From the NCBI GenBank assembly GCA_032052615.1, contig DAMBWF010000005.1, positions 124,001 through 188,000 of the forward strand: a DNA stretch of 64,000 nucleotides, written 5' to 3'. The position numbers and the translations under genes are program-made. Positions 1 to 8,653 of this stretch are shown here, piece after piece (position 1 is the first letter of the stretch; every line of letters begins with the position of its first letter). Below the pieces are notes generated by a model, which searched no databases, was not told the origin of the DNA, and saw only the letters and a program-made list of their open reading frames with translations. The stretch is from Pseudomonas_T sp032052615. GTDB taxonomy: Bacteria > Pseudomonadota > Gammaproteobacteria > Pseudomonadales > Pseudomonadaceae.

Positions 1-334
1 GTGAGGTGACGATGGTGCTGACCAAGAACACGCCGATGGTGACCGTACCCTTAAGCGGGATGGTCAGCGTCGCAGCGGCTACGTCCCGAATAGCGCCGTC
101 GAGGTAGAGGCTGCCGGCCTCCAGGGTAGTTTTGCCAGTCACGAGGTCGACGACGATGCCTGCACCGCTTCGGATGTCGCCATCTCGCAGCAGCACGTCG
201 GCGATACGTTTCAGGCGGAATTGACTCGCGCTCTGCAGCTCATTGAACTCAGCCGACTGCAAGATACGGTCTGGATTAAACAGGTGACGGTCGTAGCCCT
301 TCGTTGGGCTGAAGCGATTGTAATGCTGCGTCAT
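1..334 (-). CDS. DUF4815-type phage tail protein, 3' part outside window
   Basis: Reading leftward from the ATG at 334, the product begins MTQHYNRFSPTKGYDRHLF and continues with a conserved LQSAEFNELQ stretch, a run of basic residues and a RIADVLLRDGD segment. This matches the N-terminus of DUF4815 proteins, which sit beside tail fibre genes in contractile phages. About 111 codons are visible and the frame stays open to the window edge. It is the last gene seen of the late transcription unit that starts at gpW. The role (fibre or baseplate-associated structural protein) is inferred from position and family. Confidence 0.75.
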   Translation of the reverse strand, partial: MTQHYNRFSPTKGYDRHLFNPDRILQSAEFNELQSASQFRLKRIADVLLRDGDIRSGAGIVVDLVTGKTTLEAGSLYLDGAIRDVAAATLTIPLKGTVTIGVFLVSTIVTS

Positions 335-357
335 AGGGTGCGGCCTCAGAAGGGCAA

Positions 358-846
358 TCAGAAGGGCAAAACGTATTCGAAGGTCTGTTTGACGTTCTGG
401 TCGCGGACGATCTTGGTTTGCAGGCGGTCCAACAACTTCATGCGACCCGGCACGGTGATTTGATCAGGCGTGAAATAGAGCTGACCTGGCGGAAGCCCAG
501 GTGCGGGCTGGCTGTTAAAGAACACTCCAACCTCTCTAATCGTCTCGCCCTTGCCCTCGTTGAAGTTGAAGGTGCAGCGAATATGGGCGTAGGCCGTGGG
601 TGTCGATGAGGGGCTATAACGCTGTCCGTTAGGCATTTCGATTTGGCCATTCGAATCGGGGGTCACGAACTGGGCCTGTGTGGCCCGCCGCCGACCCACC
701 TCAGCGACCAGCGCGGCAGCACTTGTCGGCTCAGGCTCGGGCGTAACATCCCAGGCTGGATCGCCGCGCCCCCATGCGAACATGATGGGTAGGGCAATGA
801 AAATCTCGCACTCGCCTATACGGCCGTCGGTAGAGAGGGCAGGCAT
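358..846 (-). CDS. Phage tail/fibre-associated protein of unknown function
   Basis: A 162-residue protein. The ATG at 846 follows GAGGAG and lies 2 bases after the stop of the upstream tail protein I gene, which decides the start; the frame is open further upstream but that part reads as a shadow of gpI. No signal peptide or membrane segment is seen. It contains a GEGDP/EPEP-rich linker and beta-rich segments (TAYAHIRCTFNFNEGKGE, then REVGVFFNSQ). It lies between P2 gpI-like and DUF4815 genes, so a distal tail or fibre-adaptor role is likely. I do not recognise the family. Confidence 0.65.
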   Translation of the reverse strand: MPALSTDGRIGECEIFIALPIMFAWGRGDPAWDVTPEPEPTSAAALVAEVGRRRATQAQFVTPDSNGQIEMPNGQRYSPSSTPTAYAHIRCTFNFNEGKGETIREVGVFFNSQPAPGLPPGQLYFTPDQITVPGRMKLLDRLQTKIVRDQNVKQTFEYVLPF

Positions 847-848
847 GG

Positions 849-1784
849 TCACTCCTCGGTGTGGTGGCGGAAGGGGATGTGGAGGCGCCACGGGCCAATC
901 CATGGCCCAGGCCACCTGCGGCGGAAAAATCGCTCGGGTGCAGTCGTAGACCTGCGTTGCTGAATGGCCGAGAGGGGCGGTGGCAGGTCGCGGGCGAGCT
1001 GGGCTTGACGTAGCTCGCCAGTGGTGCCGGCGGGCTCGGGCAGATCTCGCGCGGGGCACTCGGCGCTGCGGACGTGGCCGATACCGCCGCTCACGTCGAC
1101 CATCCACACCGAGTCCAGTGCCCAGGAGTCCCAATACATCGCATCGCGGCGCAACGTGACCGAGCGGGCCTGGGTGGCGCCGCCTATCACGCCGCGCGGT
1201 GGTGGCGGCAGCAGTGCGGCATGCCGGGCGGCGAATGACACGACCACGCCGTCGACGAGTACGCCGGAGTCGTTGTCCAGGAGCGCGCTATCCCAGCGCG
1301 ACGAATCGGTGACAGCGGGCCGCACGTCCAGGTCGCCGTAGAGGCGCACCAGGTGCGCGCGGGCCGGGGCCGCGAAGCGGGCCAGTTCTAGAATTGCCGG
1401 TAGCTCGGCAGGCGTGACGGGCTTGTCGAGCTGGAGCTGGTATTCAGCCCAACGCGCGGCCGAGCTGGTGGTGTCCTCGACCTGTGCGCCCAGGCCAATC
1501 CAGGACATAGCCAGCTCGACTGCATGCGGGGTGCCCTTAACCCTGTGCCACTTCACCGCGTCCTTGATCGCGCGGCGGCGGGCGTCGTCGTTCTGCAAGT
1601 GCTGCCAGATCGGGCCGACGATGTTGAACTGCTCGGCCAGGTGCGGCAGCGCCGTGTCCGGCACAAGGTCAACGAGGTAGACCAGCACCGCGCCGACATC
1701 AAGCTGCTCGATGCCTTGGGACAACTGGTCGAAAACCTCGCTGCGCTGGTCGCCAGCAAGCGATGGCGGCAGCAGGCTAGGCAT
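849..1784 (-). CDS. Phage tail protein I (P2 gpI-like baseplate protein)
   Basis: A 311-residue product starting MPSLLPPSLAGD. The ATG at 1784 overlaps the end of the baseplate J gene by 8 bp, the usual coupling in this module. The N-terminal part (FDQLSQGIEQLD, then LPHLAEQFNIVGPIWQ and KWHRVKGTPHAVE) is typical of P2 gpI, a baseplate protein that links wedge and fibre. The C-terminal third is longer than in P2 and probably provides a fibre attachment region. The downstream gene starts 2 bases after its stop, so the genes are co-translated. Confidence 0.85.
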   Translation of the reverse strand: MPSLLPPSLAGDQRSEVFDQLSQGIEQLDVGAVLVYLVDLVPDTALPHLAEQFNIVGPIWQHLQNDDARRRAIKDAVKWHRVKGTPHAVELAMSWIGLGAQVEDTTSSAARWAEYQLQLDKPVTPAELPAILELARFAAPARAHLVRLYGDLDVRPAVTDSSRWDSALLDNDSGVLVDGVVVSFAARHAALLPPPPRGVIGGATQARSVTLRRDAMYWDSWALDSVWMVDVSGGIGHVRSAECPARDLPEPAGTTGELRQAQLARDLPPPLSAIQQRRSTTAPERFFRRRWPGPWIGPWRLHIPFRHHTEE

Positions 1785-2889
1785 CGGTGACGACCCGGCC
1801 CAGCTCGACGCTGAGTGTTTGCAGACGGGAGTACTCGTGCAGCGCCAGGGTGCGCAGCGCGGCCGGCTCGACCAAGCGCACGTCGTAGAGGCCGTCGATG
1901 TTGCCCAAGGCCGTCTTGATCTGCGCCGGCACCAAGTCCGCGCCGATCTCACGGCCTTTACTGTCGGCCCACGCCTGCAGGCGCGTCCTAACCTGGTCGA
2001 GCACCAGGCTGGGCACGCGGGTTGCGAGCACGTCGACGACCAGGCGCAGGTTGTAGTCGACCGGGGCAGCGCCGAGGACGGTCACGCGGTCGCCGAGCAT
2101 GCGGTTCTTCCGGTCAGTCAGCGCGGCCCGCACCAGCTCAACCACTTCGGCTGGCGGCTGGCCGGAAACGTCCAGAAGCACGACATTGACCTGGCCGTCC
2201 GGCGATGGGCTGAACACCTGCACGTCGACCAAGGATGGCGCGGTCGTCATTGCCAGCCAGCGGTAACGGGCCGGGCTGCCCCAACTGAAGCGCTCCGGCG
2301 CCGCCTTGATGCGGGCGCGGTAGCGCTCGTCGCCCTCCGCGTCGAGGCCGCCGGCCGTGGTCGTCAGGTTCTGCACAGTCACGGCCACGGGCAGGCTGTC
2401 GACGGCCTGGGCGACCTGGCCGGGCAGGTAGCCGTTGCCGGCCGGGCCGGGCTCGGCCGCCACAACGGACAGCTCGGCCTGGCTCTGCCCAGCCGCGACC
2501 ATCAGCTCTGCGGCGCATGCGAACTGGACGCCGGCGCCGGTAGCGACGCGCCAACCTGCTGGGACAGTCAGCGCCTGGGCCAGCGGCGCCTCGAACACCA
2601 CGCGGATAGTGGTTCGGGCCGGCTGCGCGGGTAGACGGGGGGTGTCCATCAGCTCGCCCAGGTAGTCGAGCATCGGTGCTCGGGCGAACGCCACCAAGTT
2701 CTGCTTGGCGGCGTCGTTGATACCGATGCGGACGAGGGTCTCGCGGTATGCGGCCAGGTCGACGAGCAGGCGCTCAACCTGCGCCGGATAGAGCGTGCGA
2801 CCGGTCATGCGCTCATAGGCGGAGATCATCTCAGCCGTGATTGAGGCGGCATCAGCATCGACAAACACGGGCTCAGGCTGCGCGGACAT
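1777..2889 (-). CDS. Baseplate assembly protein J (P2 gpJ / Mu gp47-like)
   Basis: A 370-residue baseplate wedge protein. The N-terminus has the ISAYERMTGRTLYPAQ segment of the gpJ/gp47 family, followed by LARAP-type and LDYLGELMDTPRLPA segments, a beta-rich middle and a C-terminal region ending in DGLYDVRLVEPA. Its start overlaps the stop of the gpW-like gene by 17 bp and its stop overlaps gpI. In contractile tails gpJ joins gpW and gpI to form the wedge around the hub. Length is within the family range. Confidence 0.9.
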   Translation of the reverse strand: MSAQPEPVFVDADAASITAEMISAYERMTGRTLYPAQVERLLVDLAAYRETLVRIGINDAAKQNLVAFARAPMLDYLGELMDTPRLPAQPARTTIRVVFEAPLAQALTVPAGWRVATGAGVQFACAAELMVAAGQSQAELSVVAAEPGPAGNGYLPGQVAQAVDSLPVAVTVQNLTTTAGGLDAEGDERYRARIKAAPERFSWGSPARYRWLAMTTAPSLVDVQVFSPSPDGQVNVVLLDVSGQPPAEVVELVRAALTDRKNRMLGDRVTVLGAAPVDYNLRLVVDVLATRVPSLVLDQVRTRLQAWADSKGREIGADLVPAQIKTALGNIDGLYDVRLVEPAALRTLALHEYSRLQTLSVELGRVVTDA

Positions 2890-3244
2890 AGGTCACCTCG
2901 GTGGACTGGATGACCCCGCGCGCCTGCCACTTCACTTGCAGCGTGATGTGGCTGCCGTCGATCAGCACGCGCACCTGGACGACGTCGACACGGGGCTCCC
3001 ACATGCGTATCGCGTCGACGCTCTCGCGGACGAGATACGGGGTGACGCGATTGACGGGCCAGTCGATGTAGAGGTGGAGGTTGCTGCCGAACAGCGGGCG
3101 GTGCGGGTCGCTGCCGCGCGGGGTCGAGAGAATCAGGCGGATCGCCTGGTCAATGTCGCGGACGCCTTCGACAACCTGGCCCTCGCTTCGGAGGGCGGGC
3201 TGCCAATGCAAAGAGGTAATGCTGGAGAGAGGGCGTGCGTTCAT
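2873..3244 (-). CDS. Baseplate wedge protein W (GPW/gp25 family)
   Basis: A 123-residue protein with the gpW/gp25 signature: a GVRDIDQAIRLILSTPRGSD segment followed by RPLFGSNLHLYIDWP. The fold is homologous to T4 gp25, the wedge component that starts sheath polymerisation. It is the first gene of the most distal late unit. A late-promoter-like motif lies at 3277-3295 with a possible -10 at 3251-3256, which would put the transcript start almost on the ATG at 3244. No good Shine-Dalgarno is visible beyond a GGGGG run, so leaderless or weak translation is possible. Confidence 0.88.
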   Translation of the reverse strand: MNARPLSSITSLHWQPALRSEGQVVEGVRDIDQAIRLILSTPRGSDPHRPLFGSNLHLYIDWPVNRVTPYLVRESVDAIRMWEPRVDVVQVRVLIDGSHITLQVKWQARGVIQSTEVTYVRAA

Positions 3245-3250
3245 GCCCCC

Positions 3251-3295
3251 ATCATGCGAAAGCCGCCTCGCGGCGGCTTTTAATCGGGGTTAAAG
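3251..3295 (-). promoter_or_regulatory. Predicted late promoter P1 (baseplate unit)
   Basis: On the minus strand the 19-mer CTTTAACCCCGATTAAAAG (3295 to 3277) is followed after 20 bp by CATGAT (3256 to 3251). The same architecture occurs at three other late-unit starts in the prophage. Centre-to-minus-10 spacing fits an activator centred near -41, as for Mu C-dependent promoters. The activator is inferred to be the Mor/C protein encoded at 33,352. Confidence 0.6.
3259..3280 (-). terminator. Hairpin between gpV and gpW genes
   Basis: A perfect 9-bp inverted repeat AAAGCCGCC/GGCGGCTTT with a 4-base loop lies between the end of the gpV gene and the gpW start, inside the promoter spacer. It could stop transcripts arriving from the upstream tail unit. 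The T tract after the stem is short (TTT), so efficiency is uncertain. Confidence 0.5.
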
Positions 3296-3369
3296 AGTGC
3301 AGGGATTAACGTGGGACGGAGTCTCGCATTCCGTAGATAACTGGATGAGTAGTAGTAGCGGTCAGTCAT
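3280..3369 (-). CDS. Possible 29-residue small protein
   Basis: An ATG at 3369 preceded by GGCGAGGACGATGT opens a 29-codon frame starting MTDRYYYSSSYLRNARLRPT and ending in TAA inside the late-promoter motif. It fills the 140-bp gap between gpV and gpW. Coding capacity is supported only by the ribosome site and position. It could equally be noncoding. Confidence 0.25.
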   Translation of the reverse strand: MTDRYYYSSSYLRNARLRPTLIPALFNPD

Positions 3370-3384
3370 ACATCGTCCTCGCCG

Positions 3385-3891
3385 TCAGTGGCTGTGATGA
3401 TTGGAGTTCCCTCCCACATCCATGATCGTGCCTGTCGCTTGGATACTGCCCTCTACCACCAAGTCGCCCTGGATGGAGCTGGTAGCTTCAATCGCCAGAG
3501 TGGGTGCGGTGACTGTAACACCTGCTCTGCTTCGGATGTCTACCTGGCCCACACACTTGACTGACAGGGTGCCGCTCTCCCGGTTGTAGCTAACCTCGGT
3601 CCCGTCGCTGAACCGCATATAGTCAGTGTCCGGGTCGGTGACCGGCGGCGGTGCTGATGTTGAGTAGACCCCGCCCAGGTAGGTGCCGCGCACGCCGTCG
3701 GCATCAAGCAGCAAGGCCACCTGCTCGCCAAGCTCGGGCATCAATGGCCGCCGACGGGTGCCTTTGGTGGCCCGCTGGGGCACAGTCAGCCAATGCGATT
3801 GGAGGTCGTCTCGATCCGGCAGGCGGGCCTTGATCCGGCACAGCTTCAAGTCGACGGCGCTCACAAACCCGTATTCCAGTTCAACGCTCAT
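3385..3891 (-). CDS. Baseplate assembly protein V (tail spike, P2 gpV-like)
   Basis: A 168-residue cell-puncturing spike. The N-terminal OB-fold region (VSAVDLKLCRIKARLPD, then LTVPQRATKGTRR and PELGEQVALLLD) is typical of gpV/gp45. The C-terminal third is a repetitive beta-helix (SGTLSVKC, VDIRSRAGVTVTAP, SIQGDLVVEGSIQATG). It ends NSNHHSH, containing the HxH iron-binding motif known from P2 and phi92 spike tips. The protein trimer caps the tail tube and pierces the outer membrane. The start overlaps the stop of the hub gene. Confidence 0.9.
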   Translation of the reverse strand: MSVELEYGFVSAVDLKLCRIKARLPDRDDLQSHWLTVPQRATKGTRRRPLMPELGEQVALLLDADGVRGTYLGGVYSTSAPPPVTDPDTDYMRFSDGTEVSYNRESGTLSVKCVGQVDIRSRAGVTVTAPTLAIEATSSIQGDLVVEGSIQATGTIMDVGGNSNHHSH

Positions 3892-4985
3892 GCATTGCCC
3901 CCATCTATGCCGTAGGTCGCCAGGGCAATGCCCGACGTTTGTTTGTCCAGCGCCAGGCCGATGCTGTCGGCCGCGATCCTGCAGGCCTCGAAGTCGGACC
4001 GAAAGCCGCTACCGCGCTGGAATGAATGCCGCGCGGAGGTGATCAGGTACTTGCCGCCCATTTGTCCGGCTGCGGTCAGCACAACGACCTGACCGGAGTA
4101 AAGGTTGGGGGTGCCTTCACGCGACCAGCTGCCGGCGGTGCGCTCGCGGAGCTTGCGGGCCAGCTCCGCCGCAGCTCTGGCCTTGTCGGCATCCGCCCCG
4201 GCGCTGCGCCGTCGCCCCTTGCGGCTGTCGCTGGCAGTGGTTGTCTTGGTCTTGCTCGACGGCACGGCCACGGTCTCGCCGTTGACTATGCGGTAGCTAA
4301 TCAGTTGCCCCGTGGCTGGGTCCTGGTGCTTGTTGCCCACGGCACTTGGGACCGTGCGTATCTGGTCGCGCAGCCGGACGCTGCTCAGCTCCGTGCGGGC
4401 CAGCGTTGCCGAGGGCGCGGCAGCAGCCAGGTCGCCGATGGCGTGAAACACAAGGCGGTCGCCTACCACCTTGAAGGCATAGTCGTACTCGCTGGCCAGC
4501 TGGGCCAGGAACGACAGGTCCGACTCCTGCTGCGTCAACCTATCGAGCTTGATGGGCTCGATGCGCCCGACCAGCTCCAGGCCTTGACGCTGTGCGATCT
4601 GGCGCGCAACGGCATCCAGGGTGGTCGTTTCATACGCGCGGTGCTCGACCGTGCGCACAGCACGGCTGATGCCGGTTGCCAGTGCGCGGATTCGAACGGT
4701 CTTCGGCGCGTCGCTCAGCTCGATTTCGTCGATCTCGAAACGGCCGATGCGGCGGTGGCCATCTTTCCAACCAAACGACACGGCTAATGTGTCGCCGTGG
4801 CCCGGGTACCAGGATTCGCTCCACTTGCCATCGGGATCAGCAAGAACAACTTCCAGGTCGTCCGACTGCCCCGTCAGGCTATCGCTATAGGTCAGCTCTA
4901 GGAGGAAGGGTGCCACGTCGCGGGTGATGTTGGCCTGCTCGTACTCCAACAGCACCTCGGACTGAATCTGGCTCAGCGCATCCAT
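3888..4985 (-). CDS. Baseplate hub protein (P2 gpD-like, late control D family)
   Basis: A 365-residue protein of the gpD/gp27/VgrG-N fold, which forms the trimeric hub between tail tube and spike. Recognisable segments are PFLLELTYSDSLTGQSDDLE, DTLAVSFGWKDG and LTQQESDLSFLAQLASEYDY. A basic linker (KGRRRSAGADADKAR) precedes the C-terminal domain (YSGQVVVLTAAGQMGGKYLI). The family name comes from P2, where gpD is a tail gene and not a regulator. The gene overlaps the LysM tail protein X gene upstream and gpV downstream. Confidence 0.88.
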   Translation of the reverse strand: MDALSQIQSEVLLEYEQANITRDVAPFLLELTYSDSLTGQSDDLEVVLADPDGKWSESWYPGHGDTLAVSFGWKDGHRRIGRFEIDEIELSDAPKTVRIRALATGISRAVRTVEHRAYETTTLDAVARQIAQRQGLELVGRIEPIKLDRLTQQESDLSFLAQLASEYDYAFKVVGDRLVFHAIGDLAAAAPSATLARTELSSVRLRDQIRTVPSAVGNKHQDPATGQLISYRIVNGETVAVPSSKTKTTTASDSRKGRRRSAGADADKARAAAELARKLRERTAGSWSREGTPNLYSGQVVVLTAAGQMGGKYLITSARHSFQRGSGFRSDFEACRIAADSIGLALDKQTSGIALATYGIDGGNA

Positions 4986-5185
4986 GGCGGCAGTCCCTCG
5001 GTGCTGGGCGTGCTGCTCTCCAGCAGCGGCACGATGATGCGCACGCCCGATGGCAGCATCGGCTGGATAGCCAGGTTAGGGTTAGCGGCAATCAGCGGCG
5101 CATAACGCAGCGGATCGTTGTAGTACTCCTGGGCGATCTGATCCCAGCGCTCACCGTCCCGAGTGATGTGCTCGATGTACATCAT
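4973..5185 (-). CDS. Tail protein X (LysM-like, P2 gpX family)
   Basis: A 70-residue protein with a single LysM-like fold: GERWDQIAQEYYNDP, then ANPNLAIQ and LPSGVRIIVP. Members bridge the tail tube initiator and hub and are required for baseplate assembly. Two ATGs are possible, 5185 and 5182; the first overlaps the stop of the gpU gene in an ATGA arrangement and is preferred. The gene lies between U and D as in P2-like modules. Confidence 0.87.
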   Translation of the reverse strand: MMYIEHITRDGERWDQIAQEYYNDPLRYAPLIAANPNLAIQPMLPSGVRIIVPLLESSTPSTEGLPPWMR

Positions 5186-6069
5186 GCCCTCCGTGTCACA
5201 ACGGCAGCGGTCAGTTTTGCCAGCGGCACGTCGACTTGGCTGAGCTGGCCGGCGGCTCGATTAAGCGCCCCGCCCGCCGCTTCGACTCGGTCCACGACGG
5301 TGCCGGCGTCGAGGGATGACAACCAGGAGCGTGCGGACGCTACCTCAGCCAGGGCGCCGCTCGCCGCTTTCACCAAGTCACCGCCACCATCCAGAACACC
5401 GGCCGCCTCGGCATAGTCGCCCAGCGGCGTCAGCATGGCGCGAGTCGCATCAAGCAGCCGCGGAACCCGCCCCAGCATGGCAGCGGGGTTGCTGCGCAGC
5501 ACGTGTGCCGCCTCGTAGAGATCAAGACCCGAACGCAACTGAGTGTCGGCAGCCCGCGAATGCTCCAGGACGCGCCTGGTAATCGAGCTGGGCGCGCTCG
5601 TGGCCCCTCGCACGTCGGGCGTGGTCAGTGTCGCCATTGAGGTGCCGGCGCGCCCTCCAGGAATCAATCCGCGCGGAGTCGAATGATCGGGAACGGCCCC
5701 AACGAACTCACGCAGCGTAATTCGGATCGACCCAGAGAACAGCCGCCCATCGCCCATCGAGCGCCTGGGTGTAAAGCTCATGTCCGTGATCACATACGTG
5801 CCGGGATAGTCCCCATTGCCGAGCACCAGCTTGAGGGGTTGGTGCCGATCCTTCGCTTCTTGCAGCTCTTGGCGGCGCGCGACCGGATTTCCAAGCGCGG
5901 GGTGTAGCAAAATCTCTAACGAGTATTCGGACAGGCCATCGCCGACCCACTCCAGGAGCGGTTTGCCGGCAATGCGCGCATGTTCGGCCCAGTCGCTCGT
6001 CTCGCGCCACTCCATGTTGACCAAGCCGCCGGCCAACTCAAACTCAATGTCTCCTAGAATCGCGAACAT
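5182..6069 (-). CDS. Phage tail protein U (P2 gpU-like)
   Basis: A 295-residue protein beginning MFAILGDIEFEL, with WAEHARIAGKPLLEWVGDGL and LVLGNGDYPGTYVITDMSF, typical of the P2 gpU family. The first ~130 residues match P2 gpU in length. The C-terminal 160 residues (helical, Ala/Leu-rich) are an extension common in Mu-like Pseudomonas and Burkholderia phages. Its start abuts the tape measure stop at 6069. gpU acts in baseplate/tail completion. Confidence 0.85.
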   Translation of the reverse strand: MFAILGDIEFELAGGLVNMEWRETSDWAEHARIAGKPLLEWVGDGLSEYSLEILLHPALGNPVARRQELQEAKDRHQPLKLVLGNGDYPGTYVITDMSFTPRRSMGDGRLFSGSIRITLREFVGAVPDHSTPRGLIPGGRAGTSMATLTTPDVRGATSAPSSITRRVLEHSRAADTQLRSGLDLYEAAHVLRSNPAAMLGRVPRLLDATRAMLTPLGDYAEAAGVLDGGGDLVKAASGALAEVASARSWLSSLDAGTVVDRVEAAGGALNRAAGQLSQVDVPLAKLTAAVVTRRA

Positions 6070-8633
6070 CAGGCGTGATCTCCGTAGCTGCGGCGTGTAC
6101 GGCTGCGGTTGTACTCGTCCATCAGTTGCTCGAACTCGCGAAACGATATTCGCAGTCCAGCCTGCACGGCGGACTGAACGTCTGTGCCGCCTTGGACGTT
6201 GATAACGGGACTGAAGGTGATTTGAGGAGCCGGAGCTGTTGTCGTACCGGGGCCTTGCATCGCCGCGAGGCTGACTGACCCGGCATCCGGCGGCGCCAGC
6301 AGCGGCGAGAGCGGGGGCGCGAGCGGAACAGCGGTGGTCATCGCCAGACCAAGCGCAGCGTTACGCACCAGGGAGGTCTGTCCGCTGATCCCAATGGCAG
6401 CCCCCTGGGCGATGTTGGCGCCGTAGCCGATGAACACCCCACTCGGTGAGTTGATGTCCAGCTTTTCAGCGAACCAGCTTTTAACTGACTCGCCCATGCC
6501 AACGACACTATCCTTCAGCGCGCCGGCCATACTGCCGATCCCGTTGACGAGGCCTGTCACCATGAACCCACCGAACTCGCTGAACTTGGCTGGAATCTCA
6601 ATCCCGAAATAGCTCAGCACACCGGCCATGGCGCGATGGAACAGGCCCAGCGGCGAGAAGTTGACGATTAGCCCGAGAATGCCGGACAGCCCGCCGTCGA
6701 AGCCGGCCTTGATCTCGCTCCAGAGGCCAACGAAAAAGGTTTTGATTGGCGCCCAGTTCCGGTAGATCAGGTACGCGCCCAGCGCGATGGCAGTAATCGC
6801 CAGGCCGATGGGGTTCAGCAGCAGCGCCCGGCCGAGCCAGAGCACGGCCTGGCCCGCAAGGCGGATGCCATTCAGCAGGGAACCGCCCAGCACCTTGCCG
6901 AGGAACAGGGCGCCCTTGCCCATCTGCACAAGCGGCGCGGCAAAGGTCATCACGAAGCCGCCCATCCAGCGCAGACCAGCCACGCCCTTCCCAAGGCCAG
7001 TAACCAGTGGCGCGAACTTGCCCGCGTGCCAGAGGGCCTGCAGCATCGTCCACTTTGCCGAGAGACTGGTGATGGTTGTGGTCATCGCCACAATCGGCGA
7101 GATGGCAAGGTTGACGCCGTAGGCCATGCCCAGGAACGCCATCTTGCCGACCAGGAGCCCGCCGACCACCCCGACGATACCTTTTACCAGGCCAGGGTTC
7201 TCGGCCGCCCAAGTGGCGAACGTCTGCACAACGGGAATGGCGGCCTGCGTCAGTTCGATCATCGGAGGCAGCAGCACGCTGCCGACCGCGATGCCCAACT
7301 CGGACAGGTTGTTGGTCAACGCCTTGAGCTGTTCTTTTGGACTCTGCATCCGGCGCGCCAGGTCGTCATCGAGCACGCCCTTGTCTGCTGCGTCCAGGCT
7401 GCCGCGCTGGATCGCGGCGAGGTCAGCGCGATTGGCCAGGGCCGGCCGCAGGAACGACAGCACTTGCTGGTCGGCGAACAACTCGCCCAGCTTGTAGGCC
7501 TCGTTTAGCCGGTCGAGCGCGGACTGGCGCTCGGCGTTGTCCTTCAGCTCCATCGCTGCCTGGAACTCAGCGGCAGCCGCAGGCCCTTTGCTGCCCACGT
7601 ACTTCGTCACTGTCTCCAGCATCGCCTGGACCGGCGTCAGGCCATCTTCGACCAGACCCTTCATGCTGGCCTGCAGGTCGATGCCCGCACCCTCGAATGC
7701 CTTGAGTGTGTCCTTCGCGGTCAGCTTCGATAGGAAATTCTTGAAGTTGTTGGCGGCCTCGTCATTGGTGCCTGCACCACGCCTGGCGATCTGCAGAGAT
7801 GCGCCGATCTCGGCAACAGCACGCTCGCCGGTTACGCCCAGGGCGGCGAATTGCGGCGTCAACTGCGGCAGCCAGCGCGCCATGTCGGCCAACTCGAATT
7901 GGCCGCTCTTGCCCGCGAAGGCAAGCATGTTCATTGAGCGCTCCAGACCGCTGGCGCCGATCTTCAGATTGTCGTTGAGCGCAATCGCAACCGAGCCCAG
8001 GTCATCCATGTTGGCGCGCGTGGCTGTTGCGGTTTTCGCCATCACAGGCGCATAGGCCTCCAACTCGGCGAGACTTGATATGCCCCCGGCGATCAGCACC
8101 TGGGTGCCGGCGGCCAAATCCATCTGCGTCTGGTTCCACTTCAGCGCTTGGGAGCGCAGTGTCGCGCCGAGCTGCTCCTCCTCGGCTGCGCTCCAGCCAC
8201 CCGTAATGGCGATGTCGTTGGTCCGGTCCGCGAACTCCATGGCCGTGCGGCCGGCCAGCACAAGGGGGGCGCCCAGGGCGGTAGCGGTGCCGGCCGTTTC
8301 CATCATCTCGCCGCGCAGCTCAGCGCGGCGTTCTTTCAGCACCTGCGTCTTAGCGATGCTCGCGGTCAGCTTCTCTTGCTTCAGGCGCAGCGCGTCGATA
8401 GTGCGGCCGACACGCTCATAGTCCCGATTCAGCGCTGCGAGCGAGCTGGGGGCAAGTGTGCCGAGGCCGCGCTGGATGCTACTCGCCAGTTCCTTCTGCT
8501 GGCGGGTCAGGCCCTCGGTCGCACGGCCGAGCTGCTGCACGGTCGAGCGCGCGCTACCGAACGCCGAGTGCAGCGTCCCGCTGACGATCGCGCCGATCTT
8601 GAGCCCGATAAGAATCTCATTACCCGTCGCCAT
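6069..8633 (-). CDS. Tail tape measure protein
   Basis: An 854-residue product from the ATG at 8633 (MATGNEILIGLKIGAI). The N-terminal helical region (residues ~30-100) is followed by the TP901/TIGR01760 tape-measure core (MEFADRTNDIAITGGW, LIAGGISSLAELEAYAPVMAK). Several hydrophobic segments lie around residues 470-640. The C-terminus carries PSGVFIGYGANIAQGAAIGI. The length sets tail length and places it between the tail chaperone genes and gpU. An upstream ATG at 8675 is open but would overlap a gene on the other strand and has no better ribosome site. Confidence 0.9.
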   Translation of the reverse strand: MATGNEILIGLKIGAIVSGTLHSAFGSARSTVQQLGRATEGLTRQQKELASSIQRGLGTLAPSSLAALNRDYERVGRTIDALRLKQEKLTASIAKTQVLKERRAELRGEMMETAGTATALGAPLVLAGRTAMEFADRTNDIAITGGWSAAEEEQLGATLRSQALKWNQTQMDLAAGTQVLIAGGISSLAELEAYAPVMAKTATATRANMDDLGSVAIALNDNLKIGASGLERSMNMLAFAGKSGQFELADMARWLPQLTPQFAALGVTGERAVAEIGASLQIARRGAGTNDEAANNFKNFLSKLTAKDTLKAFEGAGIDLQASMKGLVEDGLTPVQAMLETVTKYVGSKGPAAAAEFQAAMELKDNAERQSALDRLNEAYKLGELFADQQVLSFLRPALANRADLAAIQRGSLDAADKGVLDDDLARRMQSPKEQLKALTNNLSELGIAVGSVLLPPMIELTQAAIPVVQTFATWAAENPGLVKGIVGVVGGLLVGKMAFLGMAYGVNLAISPIVAMTTTITSLSAKWTMLQALWHAGKFAPLVTGLGKGVAGLRWMGGFVMTFAAPLVQMGKGALFLGKVLGGSLLNGIRLAGQAVLWLGRALLLNPIGLAITAIALGAYLIYRNWAPIKTFFVGLWSEIKAGFDGGLSGILGLIVNFSPLGLFHRAMAGVLSYFGIEIPAKFSEFGGFMVTGLVNGIGSMAGALKDSVVGMGESVKSWFAEKLDINSPSGVFIGYGANIAQGAAIGISGQTSLVRNAALGLAMTTAVPLAPPLSPLLAPPDAGSVSLAAMQGPGTTTAPAPQITFSPVINVQGGTDVQSAVQAGLRISFREFEQLMDEYNRSRTRRSYGDHA

Positions 8634-8653
8634 ATTTTTGCTACGCTGCAACC

